The notes under the pieces are model-generated. The model worked only from the letters and a program-made list of their open reading frames with translations. It did not search any database and was not told where the DNA came from. DNA of 64,000 bases from Pseudomaricurvus alcaniphilus (GTDB taxonomy: Bacteria; Pseudomonadota; Gammaproteobacteria; Pseudomonadales; Cellvibrionaceae), in contig NZ_JAAOIX010000007.1 in assembly GCF_011440395.1 (NCBI RefSeq), forward strand, positions 62,001 through 126,000, written 5' to 3'. The position numbers and the translations under genes were made by a program. Shown piece by piece: positions 1-8,421 of this stretch (positions within the stretch are counted from its first letter, which is position 1; each line of letters begins with the position of its first letter).

Positions 1-1131
1 AAAGGAGAAGGAAATAGCACGCTGATCGTCCTGGAATTCATGCACGTAATCCAGGTAAAGCTGGGGCAGCAATACCCCGTAGTCCCAGTTCACCGCTCTC
101 GACAGCTGCACCCCCAAATGGGAGGTGAGGGATTTTTCCGTCTGCCCGCGCACGAGCAATGCCAGTGGTGCAATGGCGCTGGTGGGGTTGTTACTTCTCA
201 CCGTTTCGGCGTAGCCATCTATATCGGTCTTTTTGTAGCGAATCGCGAATCGCGGGCCGACACTCACGACACCCATCATCTTGTCGTAGCCAATTTCAAC
301 CGCGGCGATGACTTCATCCGCTTCGGTGTCACTTTCCAGCACACCGTTGGCGACATTATTGCCCATAGTGACTCTGGAATAACGCTGCGTTTCGAACTCG
401 TGATCGCTGTAGCCCAGCGACCAGCTGGCGAAGGCGTTTGCGGCGAAGGTATAGTCGCCAAAAACCAGCAGGCCATAACTGCTGTTGTCAAAGCCGCCGC
501 TGGCCTGGCCGTCGATTTGGCCATCAAAATCACCGTCGACCTTGGCGTAGCTGAGCGCCATGCCCAGGTTGTAATTGTCACTCAACTGATAGTCCACTCC
601 GGCAAGCACGGCACTGCGGTCCGACTCAAAGCCCCGGCCTTCAAATTCAGTGGCGTCTTTCTCATGCCGCTCAAAATCCAGTGTAATAAACACGCTGAAC
701 GGACCCAGCTGCACTCGCGCCAATTCATCTTCGGCCTGGTCGCCCGTTTGGCCGGGGCCGGCTTTTACCTCCTTGTCCAGCGCGCCGATGCTGGTCTGCG
801 AGGTGATGGTACCGCCCGTATTGGAGCCGGCTGCACCACCATCGTTACAAAAGGTTTCCAGGTTGCTGGCGGCGACGGGAGTCAAACCTGGGCAGCCATC
901 CTGCACGGCATTCCTGACTGCCGTATCCAGGCTTTGGGCCGCATAAGTCACTGGCGCCAGCAATAGCGGCAAGAATAGCGGCAAGCTGCACAAGATCAGC
1001 TGCAGGGGAGTCTTGCTGGCACACAGTGCCTTGTGTGATTTAAAAAACACTGGAGACGACAGGCGGACCGCGTCAGCAGGTTCTGGTTGGAGATGGGAAC
1101 TTGAGTTAACGACACGTCTAATGACACGCAT
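1..1131 (-). CDS. Autotransporter beta-barrel protein, C-terminus beyond window
   Basis: An open frame of 377 codons runs from an ATG at 1131 to the left edge without a stop, so the C-terminus lies outside. The start is supported by an AGGAAG ribosome site 8 nt upstream. A 42-residue polar leader precedes a hydrophobic stretch (about 43-59) and a likely signal peptidase site after VTYA (about 64). After a short Gly/Thr-rich linker, from about residue 125 the sequence alternates like outer-membrane strands (VLAGVDYQLSDNYNLGMAL, then SYGLLVFGDYTF), the pattern of the autotransporter beta-domain family. The passenger is very short (about 60 residues), so this is more likely a stand-alone barrel than a classical secreted virulence factor. 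Function unknown. Confidence 0.75.
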   Translation of the reverse strand, partial: MRVIRRVVNSSSHLQPEPADAVRLSSPVFFKSHKALCASKTPLQLILCSLPLFLPLLLAPVTYAAQSLDTAVRNAVQDGCPGLTPVAASNLETFCNDGGAAGSNTGGTITSQTSIGALDKEVKAGPGQTGDQAEDELARVQLGPFSVFITLDFERHEKDATEFEGRGFESDRSAVLAGVDYQLSDNYNLGMALSYAKVDGDFDGQIDGQASGGFDNSSYGLLVFGDYTFAANAFASWSLGYSDHEFETQRYSRVTMGNNVANGVLESDTEADEVIAAVEIGYDKMMGVVSVGPRFAIRYKKTDIDGYAETVRSNNPTSAIAPLALLVRGQTEKSLTSHLGVQLSRAVNWDYGVLLPQLYLDYVHEFQDDQRAISFSF

Positions 1132-1477
1132 AATAGTTTCTTCCTTCCCTTGTGAAACCCTATGTGCTCTTTCCCGCTGCTCTCCGCAATGAGGTACAAC
1201 AGGCAAAGCAATTATTATGATTGGCAAGCTGCAAAATAGTGCTTGTGTAACTGTAACGGCCGTATAGAGTGGATATCGTATGCACACAAAAACACGTTAT
1301 TAGCCACAGCGAACCAATACTATAGAGAATTGATACTGACCGATAATAATGAATACAACAATTCAGATCAGCTTGTTATAAGCACTTTGTATATAGCCGT
1401 CAGTTACTGCGTGCTACCGACAATGGATTGTCGCTCCAGTCGCACCAGCAACTGCCACCCAAGCGTATGAGGTCTGC
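1132..1477. other. AT-rich intergenic region between divergent genes
   Basis: This 346-bp spacer separates the leftward autotransporter gene from the rightward caspase-like gene and must hold both promoters. It is clearly richer in A/T than the flanking genes. A short frame at 1243-1470 has no family resemblance and no good ribosome site, so I do not call it. I see no convincing hairpin or operator. Confidence 0.5.
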
Positions 1478-3928
1478 ATGTTTTCTCAAATTTTGAGCGC
1501 CATTGTCGAGCGCCGCTGGCAACGGTTTTTTTTACTTTTTATCACAACTATTGTTGCCAGCTTGAGCAGCGTCGATAAGAACGGCAACTGGGGCTCTGCG
1601 TTGCCCCGCGCCGAGGCCAATAGCGCCGATGATTTTTCGGTGGTCGACTGCCTGCTGCCGGGGCAGATTCGCCGCCTGGGCGGAATGACTTATGTGGGCA
1701 AACGCAAACCGCTTAAGACCACGGTCAATGAGTGCCAGGTGCGCGGTGGCGAATACGTACTGGATGCACCGGCCAGCTATAAATCAGCACTGCGCATCTG
1801 GCAGGATTCCGCCGAGCAAGGCGACCCTGAGGCCCAGTATTACACCGGGGAAATTTATGAGAAAGGCCTGGCTGGCGGCCAGCCCGATTACCTGTTGGCC
1901 GCCGCCTGGTATCGAAAAGCCGCCCAGCAAGGTTACAAACGAGCCGCCGTCAATCTCGCCCGCCTCTACGAGCAGGGCCTTGGAGTCGCCCGGGACCCCG
2001 CCGAAGCCCTGCGCCTCTATCAGCAGGCTGCGGGGCTGGACCCAAACAACCTGGCCTTCCTGATCGACCAGGACTCCTCCACGCGCATCCAGCAACTGAC
2101 TGGCACCCTGCAGCAACGAGACCGGGAAATCGAGCAGCTGCAGCGGCAACTGCAACAACTGCAAACCGAAATATCGAACCTGCAACAGCAGCTGCAGGAG
2201 TCGCGCAGTAATGTTGAACAGTTGCGCGCCACTCGCGATGACACGCGCCTGCAAGTGGAGCTGCGACGCTTGCAGCTAAAGGCACTGGACAGTGAAAACG
2301 CCAGGCGGGAACTGGAAAACAAATTGCAACAGCAGGAGCAGGCACTGGCGCAGTCGAACGCCAACATCGCCCGGCTGCAAAACCAGCTGGCGACCCTCTA
2401 CAGTGAGTCCGCCAACAAGCAAAAGGAAATCAGCCAACTCAACCAGGCCATAGCCACAGGCAATACCCAGCTGAGCGAACAACTGCAGCAGCGGCAACAG
2501 CAAATCGCCCGGTTGCAACAACAGCTGCAGGCAACCACCAGCGAACTTGCGACGGCACAGCAAACACTGCAAGCAAAACAGCAACTGACCGAAATCTATC
2601 GCGGCCGGGTCGATGAGCTAAAGCAGCTGCAGGCCAAACCGGATCAGCAGGCCGAGCTGCAGCGCTACCGCCAGGAATTGACCAACTCCGAAGCCCGCCT
2701 GGTGCAACAGAACGCCAAACTGCAGCAACGCAGCCAGCAAATAGCCGATCTGCAACAGCGCATCGCCCAACTGCAAGCGGACAGCGAGGCGCAACAGCAA
2801 CAGTTGCGCGCGGGTCTCGATGCCAGCGATTCCGGCAGTTCAGCCCTCGGCCCACCGCTCATCGACCTGATAGATCCACCGCTGACCGTCAGTGGCGGCG
2901 TTATTCGCCTGTCCTTACCGGAAGCTGAGCGGCAACAGATTTCCGGGCGGGTCATTGCCCCGGCCGGGTTAAAATCACTCACCATTAATGGACAGCCGGT
3001 AGCCACCTCAGCAGACGGTCGCTTTAAAACCCAACTGCCCAAGTATCGCAGCCGCGCCACCGATATTACGGTGCAGATTGCCGCCATCGACAACCGCAAC
3101 CAGCAGGCCATGCTGCAAATAATCGTCACCACCGGAGCGGGACTGGCGCGGGGGCCGCTGACGGTTAGCCAGCCGAGTATCGATAAGGAGTTCGGCCGCT
3201 ACTACGCGCTGGTAATCGGCAACGACAAATACCGCTACTGGCAACCGCTGGACAACGCGGTCAACGATGCCCGCGCAGTAGCGCGCCTGTTAAGGGATAA
3301 CTACGACTATGAGGTCACAGAGCGCTACAACGCCGAGCGGGCCACGATTCTGTCCACCATCAACGACCTGCGCAAGCAGCTGACTGAAAAGGACAACCTG
3401 CTGATCTATTACGCCGGCCACGGCCACCTGGTAAAGGAGCTGGACGAAGGCTACTGGATACCGGTCGACGCCAAACAAGATGACGACACTGAGTGGATCT
3501 CGACCCGCAACATCACCGGGCAATTGAAAATCATGTCGGCCAAACACGTGTTGGTGGTGGCCGACTCCTGCTACGCCGGCACACTCACCCGCGGCTCGCT
3601 GTCGCGACTCAAACCCGGCATTTCCGACAGCAAGCGCATGCAACTGCTGCAGGCCTTCGCCAGCTCCCGGGTGCGGACCGCACTGACCTCCGGCGGGGTA
3701 CAGCCGGTGCTGGACTCCGGCGGCAGCGGCCATTCTGTGTTCACCAAGGCCTTTCTCGATGTGCTGCAGGAGAATGGCTTGATCCTGGAAACCGAGCGCC
3801 TGTTCCTGGCCATCCGCGAGCGGGTCTCAAGTACTGCCTTCGATTTGAACGTGCGGCAGATACCCACCTATGAACCGATCCACATGGCCGGTCACGAGGC
3901 GGGTGACTTTGTCTTTGTCCCCCGCTGA
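1478..3928 (+). CDS. Caspase-like (peptidase C14) protein with Sel1 repeats and long coiled coil
   Basis: The protein has 816 residues. An N-terminal hydrophobic segment (about 14-30, RFFLLFITTIVASLSS) suggests export or membrane anchoring. Sel1/TPR-like repeats follow (about 105-185: AQYYTGEIYEKGL, then AAVNLARLYEQGLG). A Gln/Leu-rich coiled coil covers about 200-440, then a linker, then a caspase domain from about 565 (YYALVIGNDKYRYWQPLDNA). The catalytic dyad is visible: His648 in YYAGHG and Cys698 in ADSCYAG. Proteins of this family are cysteine peptidases of bacterial caspase or orthocaspase type. The physiological substrate is unknown. The gene stands alone, with a GAGG ribosome site just before the ATG. 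Repeats and coiled coil suggest that oligomerisation or partner binding controls the peptidase; that is inference. Confidence 0.85.
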   Translation: MFSQILSAIVERRWQRFFLLFITTIVASLSSVDKNGNWGSALPRAEANSADDFSVVDCLLPGQIRRLGGMTYVGKRKPLKTTVNECQVRGGEYVLDAPASYKSALRIWQDSAEQGDPEAQYYTGEIYEKGLAGGQPDYLLAAAWYRKAAQQGYKRAAVNLARLYEQGLGVARDPAEALRLYQQAAGLDPNNLAFLIDQDSSTRIQQLTGTLQQRDREIEQLQRQLQQLQTEISNLQQQLQESRSNVEQLRATRDDTRLQVELRRLQLKALDSENARRELENKLQQQEQALAQSNANIARLQNQLATLYSESANKQKEISQLNQAIATGNTQLSEQLQQRQQQIARLQQQLQATTSELATAQQTLQAKQQLTEIYRGRVDELKQLQAKPDQQAELQRYRQELTNSEARLVQQNAKLQQRSQQIADLQQRIAQLQADSEAQQQQLRAGLDASDSGSSALGPPLIDLIDPPLTVSGGVIRLSLPEAERQQISGRVIAPAGLKSLTINGQPVATSADGRFKTQLPKYRSRATDITVQIAAIDNRNQQAMLQIIVTTGAGLARGPLTVSQPSIDKEFGRYYALVIGNDKYRYWQPLDNAVNDARAVARLLRDNYDYEVTERYNAERATILSTINDLRKQLTEKDNLLIYYAGHGHLVKELDEGYWIPVDAKQDDDTEWISTRNITGQLKIMSAKHVLVVADSCYAGTLTRGSLSRLKPGISDSKRMQLLQAFASSRVRTALTSGGVQPVLDSGGSGHSVFTKAFLDVLQENGLILETERLFLAIRERVSSTAFDLNVRQIPTYEPIHMAGHEAGDFVFVPR

Positions 3929-3983
3929 CCGGTTGGCGCTGGCCGCTATCCGGTTCCACCTCTGCCGTCATCCTGCACTCCCT

Positions 3984-4010
3984 TTAAGGAAGGGATCTCT
4001 TAAGGAAGGG
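3984..4010. repeat. Tandem duplication at a gene end, period 16
   Basis: TTAAGGAAGGG occurs at 3984-3994 and again at 4000-4010. The second copy contains the stop codon of the leftward TPR gene. It lies between the ends of two convergent genes. Confidence 0.7.
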
Positions 4011-4761
4011 GGCTCTGCTGCTTTAGCAGGGCCGCGGTGGCGGCCGCATCCCCATTGCCAGGATCCATTTTCAGCACTCTGTCCACCAACGCCTGCGCCT
4101 GGTCGAACTGCCCCAGCTGGAGGTGGATCCGGGCCAGGGTATCCATCACCATGGTGTTCCGGGGCTCCAGTTGCTGCGCCAGTTGCGCCAGTGGCAGGGC
4201 CAATCCGGACTCCCCCTGCTGCAGGTAAACCCAGGCCATCTGGTTTAGCGGGCTGACCGCCTGTTGCTCGACCAGCGTCGGCATGGTCAGGGCAAGGCGG
4301 TAGGCCTCCAGCGCCAGCGCCGGATCGTTTTGCGTCTCTTTCTGCAAACCGGCCTGCAGTAATTGAGCACTGGCCGCGGCCGCGGCCTGCCGCAACCGGG
4401 AGTGGTCGGGGTTGGCCAGGTCAGCCCCATCGCCGCCGCGCAGGCGCAAACGATTGCCCGCCTCCGGCTGCCCCGCAACTGCTGCTCCACGACCGAGGTC
4501 ATCAATCACCAGCTCCGGGCTGCCCTGCACCACCATCACCGAGATTAACACCGCTCCAAACAGGGCAAAGCTGGTGCCCGGAGCCGCATTCTTGACCGAC
4601 AGCTTAAACCCGCCCCCTTCCAGCGCAGTATCGGATTTCTCCGCCGCGGCCAGGCCCTGCAGGAACAGCCGATAGCCGAGTACAATGATCAGCACCCCGG
4701 CGGCAATCACCGCGAGGCGAAACAGGGTGGCGTATATCAGAAAGCTGGTCGGCAAGTCCAT
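4000..4761 (-). CDS. Membrane-anchored TPR protein
   Basis: This 253-residue protein starts at an ATG at 4761 preceded by an AGGA site. Two hydrophobic segments (about 15-35, LAVIAAGVLIIVLGYRLFL, and about 63-80, FALFGAVLISVMVV) are followed by a soluble part with tetratricopeptide-like helices (about 130-250: LEAYRLALTMP, NQMAWVYLQQGESGLALPLAQ, DTLARIHLQLGQFDQAQALV). TPR domains mediate protein contacts; no enzymatic motif is present. It is convergent with the caspase-like gene and shares no obvious operon. Role unknown. Confidence 0.6.
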   Translation of the reverse strand: MDLPTSFLIYATLFRLAVIAAGVLIIVLGYRLFLQGLAAAEKSDTALEGGGFKLSVKNAAPGTSFALFGAVLISVMVVQGSPELVIDDLGRGAAVAGQPEAGNRLRLRGGDGADLANPDHSRLRQAAAAASAQLLQAGLQKETQNDPALALEAYRLALTMPTLVEQQAVSPLNQMAWVYLQQGESGLALPLAQLAQQLEPRNTMVMDTLARIHLQLGQFDQAQALVDRVLKMDPGNGDAAATAALLKQQSPLP

Positions 4762-4810
4762 TGGCGGGTCCTGTTATTTGGCGGGTCCTGTTATATGGCG
4801 GGTCCTGTTC
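4762..4810. repeat. Three tandem copies of a 17-bp unit carrying a ribosome site
   Basis: The unit TGGCGGGTCCTGTTATT occurs at 4762-4778, 4779-4795 and, truncated, 4796-4810. Read on the minus strand each copy contains AACAGGACCC, so the AGGA ribosome site of the TPR gene has been copied three times immediately upstream of its ATG. Only the copy next to the ATG is at the right distance for initiation. Confidence 0.8.
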
Positions 4811-5214
4811 CAGTGCAGCTGTAACAGAAGGCTTCAACCCATGGCGACAGCCATCAAGCGCGACAGCAATTACCGGTCGCTACAGACAATGACGATACTC
4901 TTTTTTTCGCTATTCGGCAGCTACCGCGTGGCGGCTCAAAATCAGGCACGGAGCTGCTGCAGACATCAGGGCGATATCCAGGGGCAGCACAGCCATTGGG
5001 AGCGAGCGCAGTGAGGGTGGGGCTATGGTATATAAAGAAGGGACTATGTGGGGAGGCGCTAATGGGTGGCAAATATATAGCGCAGGAGCGCTACGATGCC
5101 GGGGACTTATGTATTACCAAAGGGCTCATGTATTACCAGAGAGTTTATGCATTACCAAGGAGCTGGGTATGGCCGGGGAGCTGGGTATTCTCAGGAAGCC
5201 CTGCCCTGCGGTGA
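4811..5214. other. Intergenic region, no gene found
   Basis: About 400 bp between the start of the TPR gene and the end of the MarR gene. Small frames here show no resemblance to known proteins and largely consist of the tandem repeats at 5107-5188. The TPR gene promoter should lie in its left part. Confidence 0.5.
5107..5188. repeat. Degenerate tandem repeats, periods 19 and 18
   Basis: A 19-bp unit, ATG(T/C)ATTACCA plus a purine-rich tail, begins at 5109, 5128 and 5147. It runs directly into a second pair, GGAGCTGGGTAT at 5159-5170 and 5177-5188 (period 18). No gene is associated with it; it lies downstream of the leftward MarR gene. Confidence 0.75.
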
Positions 5215-5724
5215 TCAAGCCTTGTCCATGACTTTCAAACGCTCGTTCAGCTTTTCCAGCAGGAACAGTAAATCCCGGTATTCAGCAACTTCCAGCCCCT
5301 CGATCAGCTGCTTCTCCCAGTCCAGCACGCTGGGGGCGATCTGGCGGTAGATCTCCCAGCCATAATCGCTCAAGGCCAGGCGCTGGCGGCGGTTGTCCTC
5401 ATCGTCCACCTCGCGCCGAACCATGCCGTCCGCCTCCATACTGGACAGTGCCCGGGAGATCTTGCTCTTCTCCATGGAGGTGTTTTCAACGATTTGGGCG
5501 GCGTGCAGTGACTGATGCTCAGCCAATTGCAAAAGAATTCGCCACTCCGTTATGGTTAACTGATATTCTTCCGTATAGGTCTTCGCCAGCCTGGTACTGA
5601 TGCCTTCTGCCAGGTTGCGAATAAGGGACGGCAGGAAGCTACCCAAGTGTATACGAGTACGCTGGCTGCCACTACCAGAGTGGCTAGCGCCGGAATTACT
5701 GCTTATATACTGGTTACTGTTCAT
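5215..5724 (-). CDS. MarR family transcriptional regulator
   Basis: The frame can begin at a TTG at 5751, but the ATG at 5724 (MNSNQYISSN) is preferred, giving 169 residues. After a Ser/Gly-rich N-terminus comes a typical MarR winged helix-turn-helix: ITEWRILLQLAEHQ, recognition-helix region SMEKSKISRALSSME, then the wing with DDEDNRRQRLALSDYG. It is divergent from phaB, so it probably controls the PHA operon and itself. Repeated ATTAGTTGCA sites lie in the shared spacer. MarR proteins usually repress and respond to small aromatic or acyl ligands; the ligand here is unknown. Confidence 0.88.
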   Translation of the reverse strand: MNSNQYISSNSGASHSGSGSQRTRIHLGSFLPSLIRNLAEGISTRLAKTYTEEYQLTITEWRILLQLAEHQSLHAAQIVENTSMEKSKISRALSSMEADGMVRREVDDEDNRRQRLALSDYGWEIYRQIAPSVLDWEKQLIEGLEVAEYRDLLFLLEKLNERLKVMDKA

Positions 5725-5740
5725 ACCGCAATAATAGCAG

Positions 5741-5836
5741 ATTAGTTGCAAACAATACTAATAGGGAGAAAATAAATTCATTCAAATGGGGCTACCCCCT
5801 TGATTTAAGCTCAATAATTGTTCAGTATTAGTTGCA
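5741..5836. promoter_or_regulatory. Putative MarR operators in the marR-phaB spacer
   Basis: ATTAGTTGCA occurs at 5741-5750 and again at 5827-5836. The first is also the left arm of an inverted repeat, ATTAGT-N10-ACTAAT (5741-5762), just upstream of the regulator start. Sites of this size and dyad form suit a MarR dimer. Assignment rests on position and repetition only. Confidence 0.4.
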
Positions 5837-5906
5837 TATTCAACTTTTACCCACTCTGGGGCGAACTCTCGTCCCAGCCCAGCAATGACAATAAGGAAGC
5901 TATAAA

Positions 5907-6629
5907 ATGAGTCGAATTGCACTTGTAACCGGCGGCACCCGTGGTATTGGCGAAGCGATCAGCATTCACCTCAAGGAAGCGGGCTATACTGTAGTCGCCA
6001 ACTACGGCGGTAATGACGAGCGAGCTCGTGAGTTCAGTGAGCGCACCGGTATCGCCACCTACAAATTTGATGTCGGTAACTTCGAAGACTGCCAAAAGAC
6101 CATCGCCACTATTGAAAAAGAAGTTGGTCCTATTGAAGTACTGATCAATAATGCCGGCATTACCCGCGATGGCACCATGCACAAGATGACCTACGAGCAG
6201 TGGTACGATGTGGTGCGCACCAACCTGGGCGGCTGCTTTTACGTCAGTCGCGCGGTTATCGAAGGCATGCGCGCGCGCAACTTCGGTCGCATCGTCAATA
6301 TTGGCTCCATCAATGGCCAGGCCGGCCAGTACGGCCAGGTTAACTACGCGGCCGCGAAAAGTGGTATCCACGGCTTTACCAAGGCATTGGCCCAGGAGTG
6401 TGCCAGCAAAGGCATTACCGTCAACGCGATTGCCCCGGGCTACGTGCGCACCGACATGGTGATGGCGGTTCCCGCCCCCGTGCTGGAGAAAATTGTCGCC
6501 AAGATTCCGGTTGGCCGTCTCGGTGAAGCCAGCGACATTGCTCGCGGGGTAGAATTCCTGGTCAGCGATAACGCTGACTTTATCACTGGTTCGACGCTCT
6601 CCATCAACGGCGGCCAGCACATGTACTAA
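5907..6629 (+). CDS. phaB: Acetoacetyl-CoA reductase (NADPH), SDR family
   Basis: The 240-residue product has the SDR signature: cofactor loop TGGTRGIG (8-15), NNAG motif (LINNAGITRDG), and a Ser134-Tyr147-Lys151 catalytic set in NIGSINGQ and NYAAAKSG. The pattern TGGTRGIGEAI with GITRDGTMHKMTYEQW is characteristic of PhaB, which reduces acetoacetyl-CoA to (R)-3-hydroxybutyryl-CoA in the cytoplasm for polyester synthesis. It is the first gene of phaB-phaC-thiolase, 11 bp before phaC, and is divergent from a MarR regulator. A GGAAGC ribosome site precedes the ATG. Confidence 0.92.
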   Translation: MSRIALVTGGTRGIGEAISIHLKEAGYTVVANYGGNDERAREFSERTGIATYKFDVGNFEDCQKTIATIEKEVGPIEVLINNAGITRDGTMHKMTYEQWYDVVRTNLGGCFYVSRAVIEGMRARNFGRIVNIGSINGQAGQYGQVNYAAAKSGIHGFTKALAQECASKGITVNAIAPGYVRTDMVMAVPAPVLEKIVAKIPVGRLGEASDIARGVEFLVSDNADFITGSTLSINGGQHMY

Positions 6630-6640
6630 GGACGAAACGT

Positions 6641-8383
6641 ATGTTTCAAACCAAGACCATTGAGTTTCTGGACGAAGCTCAAAGCGAGGGCCTGGATCGC
6701 GAATTTCGCGCGATCCTGGCTCGCGTCAGCAAGGGTATGTCTCCGGTCGACCTGGCCTTGGCCACTATCGACTGGGCCACGCACCTGGCCATATCGCCGG
6801 GCAAGCAAGTACAGTTGCTGCAAAGTTTTTTCAACAAGCTCGCCGACCTCGGCGTGTACGGTGTTGAGTCGCTGGTAAACAAGGACGCAGTTACCCCGGT
6901 GACCGCAATCGAGCGCCGCATGAGCGGTGAAGCCTGGCAGAAGTGGCCGTTCAAGCTGTTCGCCCAGGCCCACCAGACCGGTCGCGATTTGCTCGAGCAG
7001 GCGACCATTGGCATCGAGGGCGTCAAGACCGAGCACGAGATCATCGTCCATGCAGCCGCCGAACAGATTCTGGAGAAGCTGTCGCCGGCCAACTTTCCCC
7101 TCACCAACCCCGAAGTACTGGAAGCCACCGTCAAAGAGCGGGGCAAGAACCTGGCCCGTGGTTTGCGCTTTGCCGTGGAAGACCAGTTCCGTCGCGTCAC
7201 CAACAAGGAAGCGACCCCGGATACCGGCTTCAAGGTCGGTGAAAATGTCGCCGTTACCCCCGGCAAGGTGGTATTCCAGAACGACCTGGTCGAGCTGATC
7301 CAGTACCAGCCAGCGACCGAGAAAGTCGGCGCCGAGCCCGTTTTGATCTCCCCCGCCTGGATCATGAAGTATTACATCCTGGACTTGTCACCGCACAACT
7401 CCCTGGTCAAATACCTCACCGAGCAGGGTAAAACCGTCTTTATCATTTCCTGGAAGAACCCCGAGAAAGAAGACCAGACAGTCAGCTTCGAGGATTACAT
7501 CAAGATCGGCTTGATGGAAGCGATTAACGCGGTCAGCGCCATCTGCCCGAAACGCAAGATTCACGCGGTAGGCTACTGCATTGGCGGCACCCTGCTCTCC
7601 ATTACCGCCGCCGCCATGGCGCGCGATAATGACGATCGTCTGGCCAGTATCTCGCTGTTTGCCGCCCAGACCGACTTCAGTGAAGCCGGCGAAGTCAGTC
7701 GCTACATCAGCCACAGCCAGCTGTCTTTCCTGGAAAAGGTTATGTGGAAGCGCGGCTACCTGACCAGCGAACAGATGGGCGGCACCTTCAGCTCACTGCG
7801 CGCCAGCGACCTGGTCTACGCCAGCATGGTGGATCGCTACCTGCTCGGCAAGGAGATGTCCTGGAACGACCTGATGTCCTGGAACGCCGATGGCACCCGC
7901 ATGCCACACCTCATGCACAGCCAGTACCTGCAGCAGCTGTATTTGGAAAATCGCCTGGCCACCAATCGCTTTCACGTCGACGGCAGACTGGTGTCCATGG
8001 CCGATGTGCGCGTGCCGCTGTACCTGCTCGGCACCGAGACCGACCACGTCGCCCCCTGGCATTCCGTCTACAAACTCCACTACCTGACCCCGAGCGAACT
8101 GACCTTCGTGCTCACCAGCGGCGGCCACAACGCCGGTGTAGTCAGCGGCCCGCAGCATCCCCGTCGGCGCTATCGCGCTCATACACGTATGCCCGGTGAC
8201 AAGTTTATGGACCCGGATACCTGGTTCAGCAGCATGGAGGTGCAAGCCGGATCCTGGTGGCCGCACTGGAGCCAGTGGCTCGATCAACGCATGTCTGAGC
8301 AGGTTGATCCACCGGCCATGGGCGCCCCCAAGCAAGGCTACAAGCCCTTGCGTGATGCCCCAGGGGAATACGTGCTCGGCTAA
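6641..8383 (+). CDS. phaC: Class I poly(R)-hydroxyalkanoate synthase
   Basis: The 580-residue length fits class I PhaC, which polymerises (R)-3-hydroxyacyl-CoA into PHA on the granule surface. The lipase-like box is GYCIGG with catalytic Cys313. Asp468 (TETDHVAPW) and His496 (GGHNAGVVSGP) complete the triad. The N-terminal region before about residue 180 is the variable domain of the family; PAWIMKYYILDLSPHNSLV begins the conserved part. It follows phaB by 11 bp with a GGACG ribosome site and precedes the thiolase by 38 bp. No phasin, depolymerase or phaR gene is visible nearby. Confidence 0.95.
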   Translation: MFQTKTIEFLDEAQSEGLDREFRAILARVSKGMSPVDLALATIDWATHLAISPGKQVQLLQSFFNKLADLGVYGVESLVNKDAVTPVTAIERRMSGEAWQKWPFKLFAQAHQTGRDLLEQATIGIEGVKTEHEIIVHAAAEQILEKLSPANFPLTNPEVLEATVKERGKNLARGLRFAVEDQFRRVTNKEATPDTGFKVGENVAVTPGKVVFQNDLVELIQYQPATEKVGAEPVLISPAWIMKYYILDLSPHNSLVKYLTEQGKTVFIISWKNPEKEDQTVSFEDYIKIGLMEAINAVSAICPKRKIHAVGYCIGGTLLSITAAAMARDNDDRLASISLFAAQTDFSEAGEVSRYISHSQLSFLEKVMWKRGYLTSEQMGGTFSSLRASDLVYASMVDRYLLGKEMSWNDLMSWNADGTRMPHLMHSQYLQQLYLENRLATNRFHVDGRLVSMADVRVPLYLLGTETDHVAPWHSVYKLHYLTPSELTFVLTSGGHNAGVVSGPQHPRRRYRAHTRMPGDKFMDPDTWFSSMEVQAGSWWPHWSQWLDQRMSEQVDPPAMGAPKQGYKPLRDAPGEYVLG

Positions 8384-8421
8384 CCCTTGCTCGAACCATC
8401 AATCCAACTGAGTGGAGAATA

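Noticed and set aside
40-966. Open plus-strand frame of 308 codons
   Set aside because: It lies antisense to the autotransporter gene, which has a signal peptide, barrel pattern and ribosome site. The plus frame has no family resemblance.
1243-1470. Possible small gene of 75 codons before the caspase gene
   Set aside because: No ribosome site, no family resemblance, AT-rich promoter-like sequence.
1784-2855. Several minus-strand frames across the coiled-coil gene
   Set aside because: They are shadows of the repetitive, GC-rich Gln/Leu coding region and contain low-complexity sequence only.
5847-6620. Minus-strand frame of 257 codons opposite phaB
   Set aside because: phaB shows full SDR motifs; the antisense product resembles nothing.
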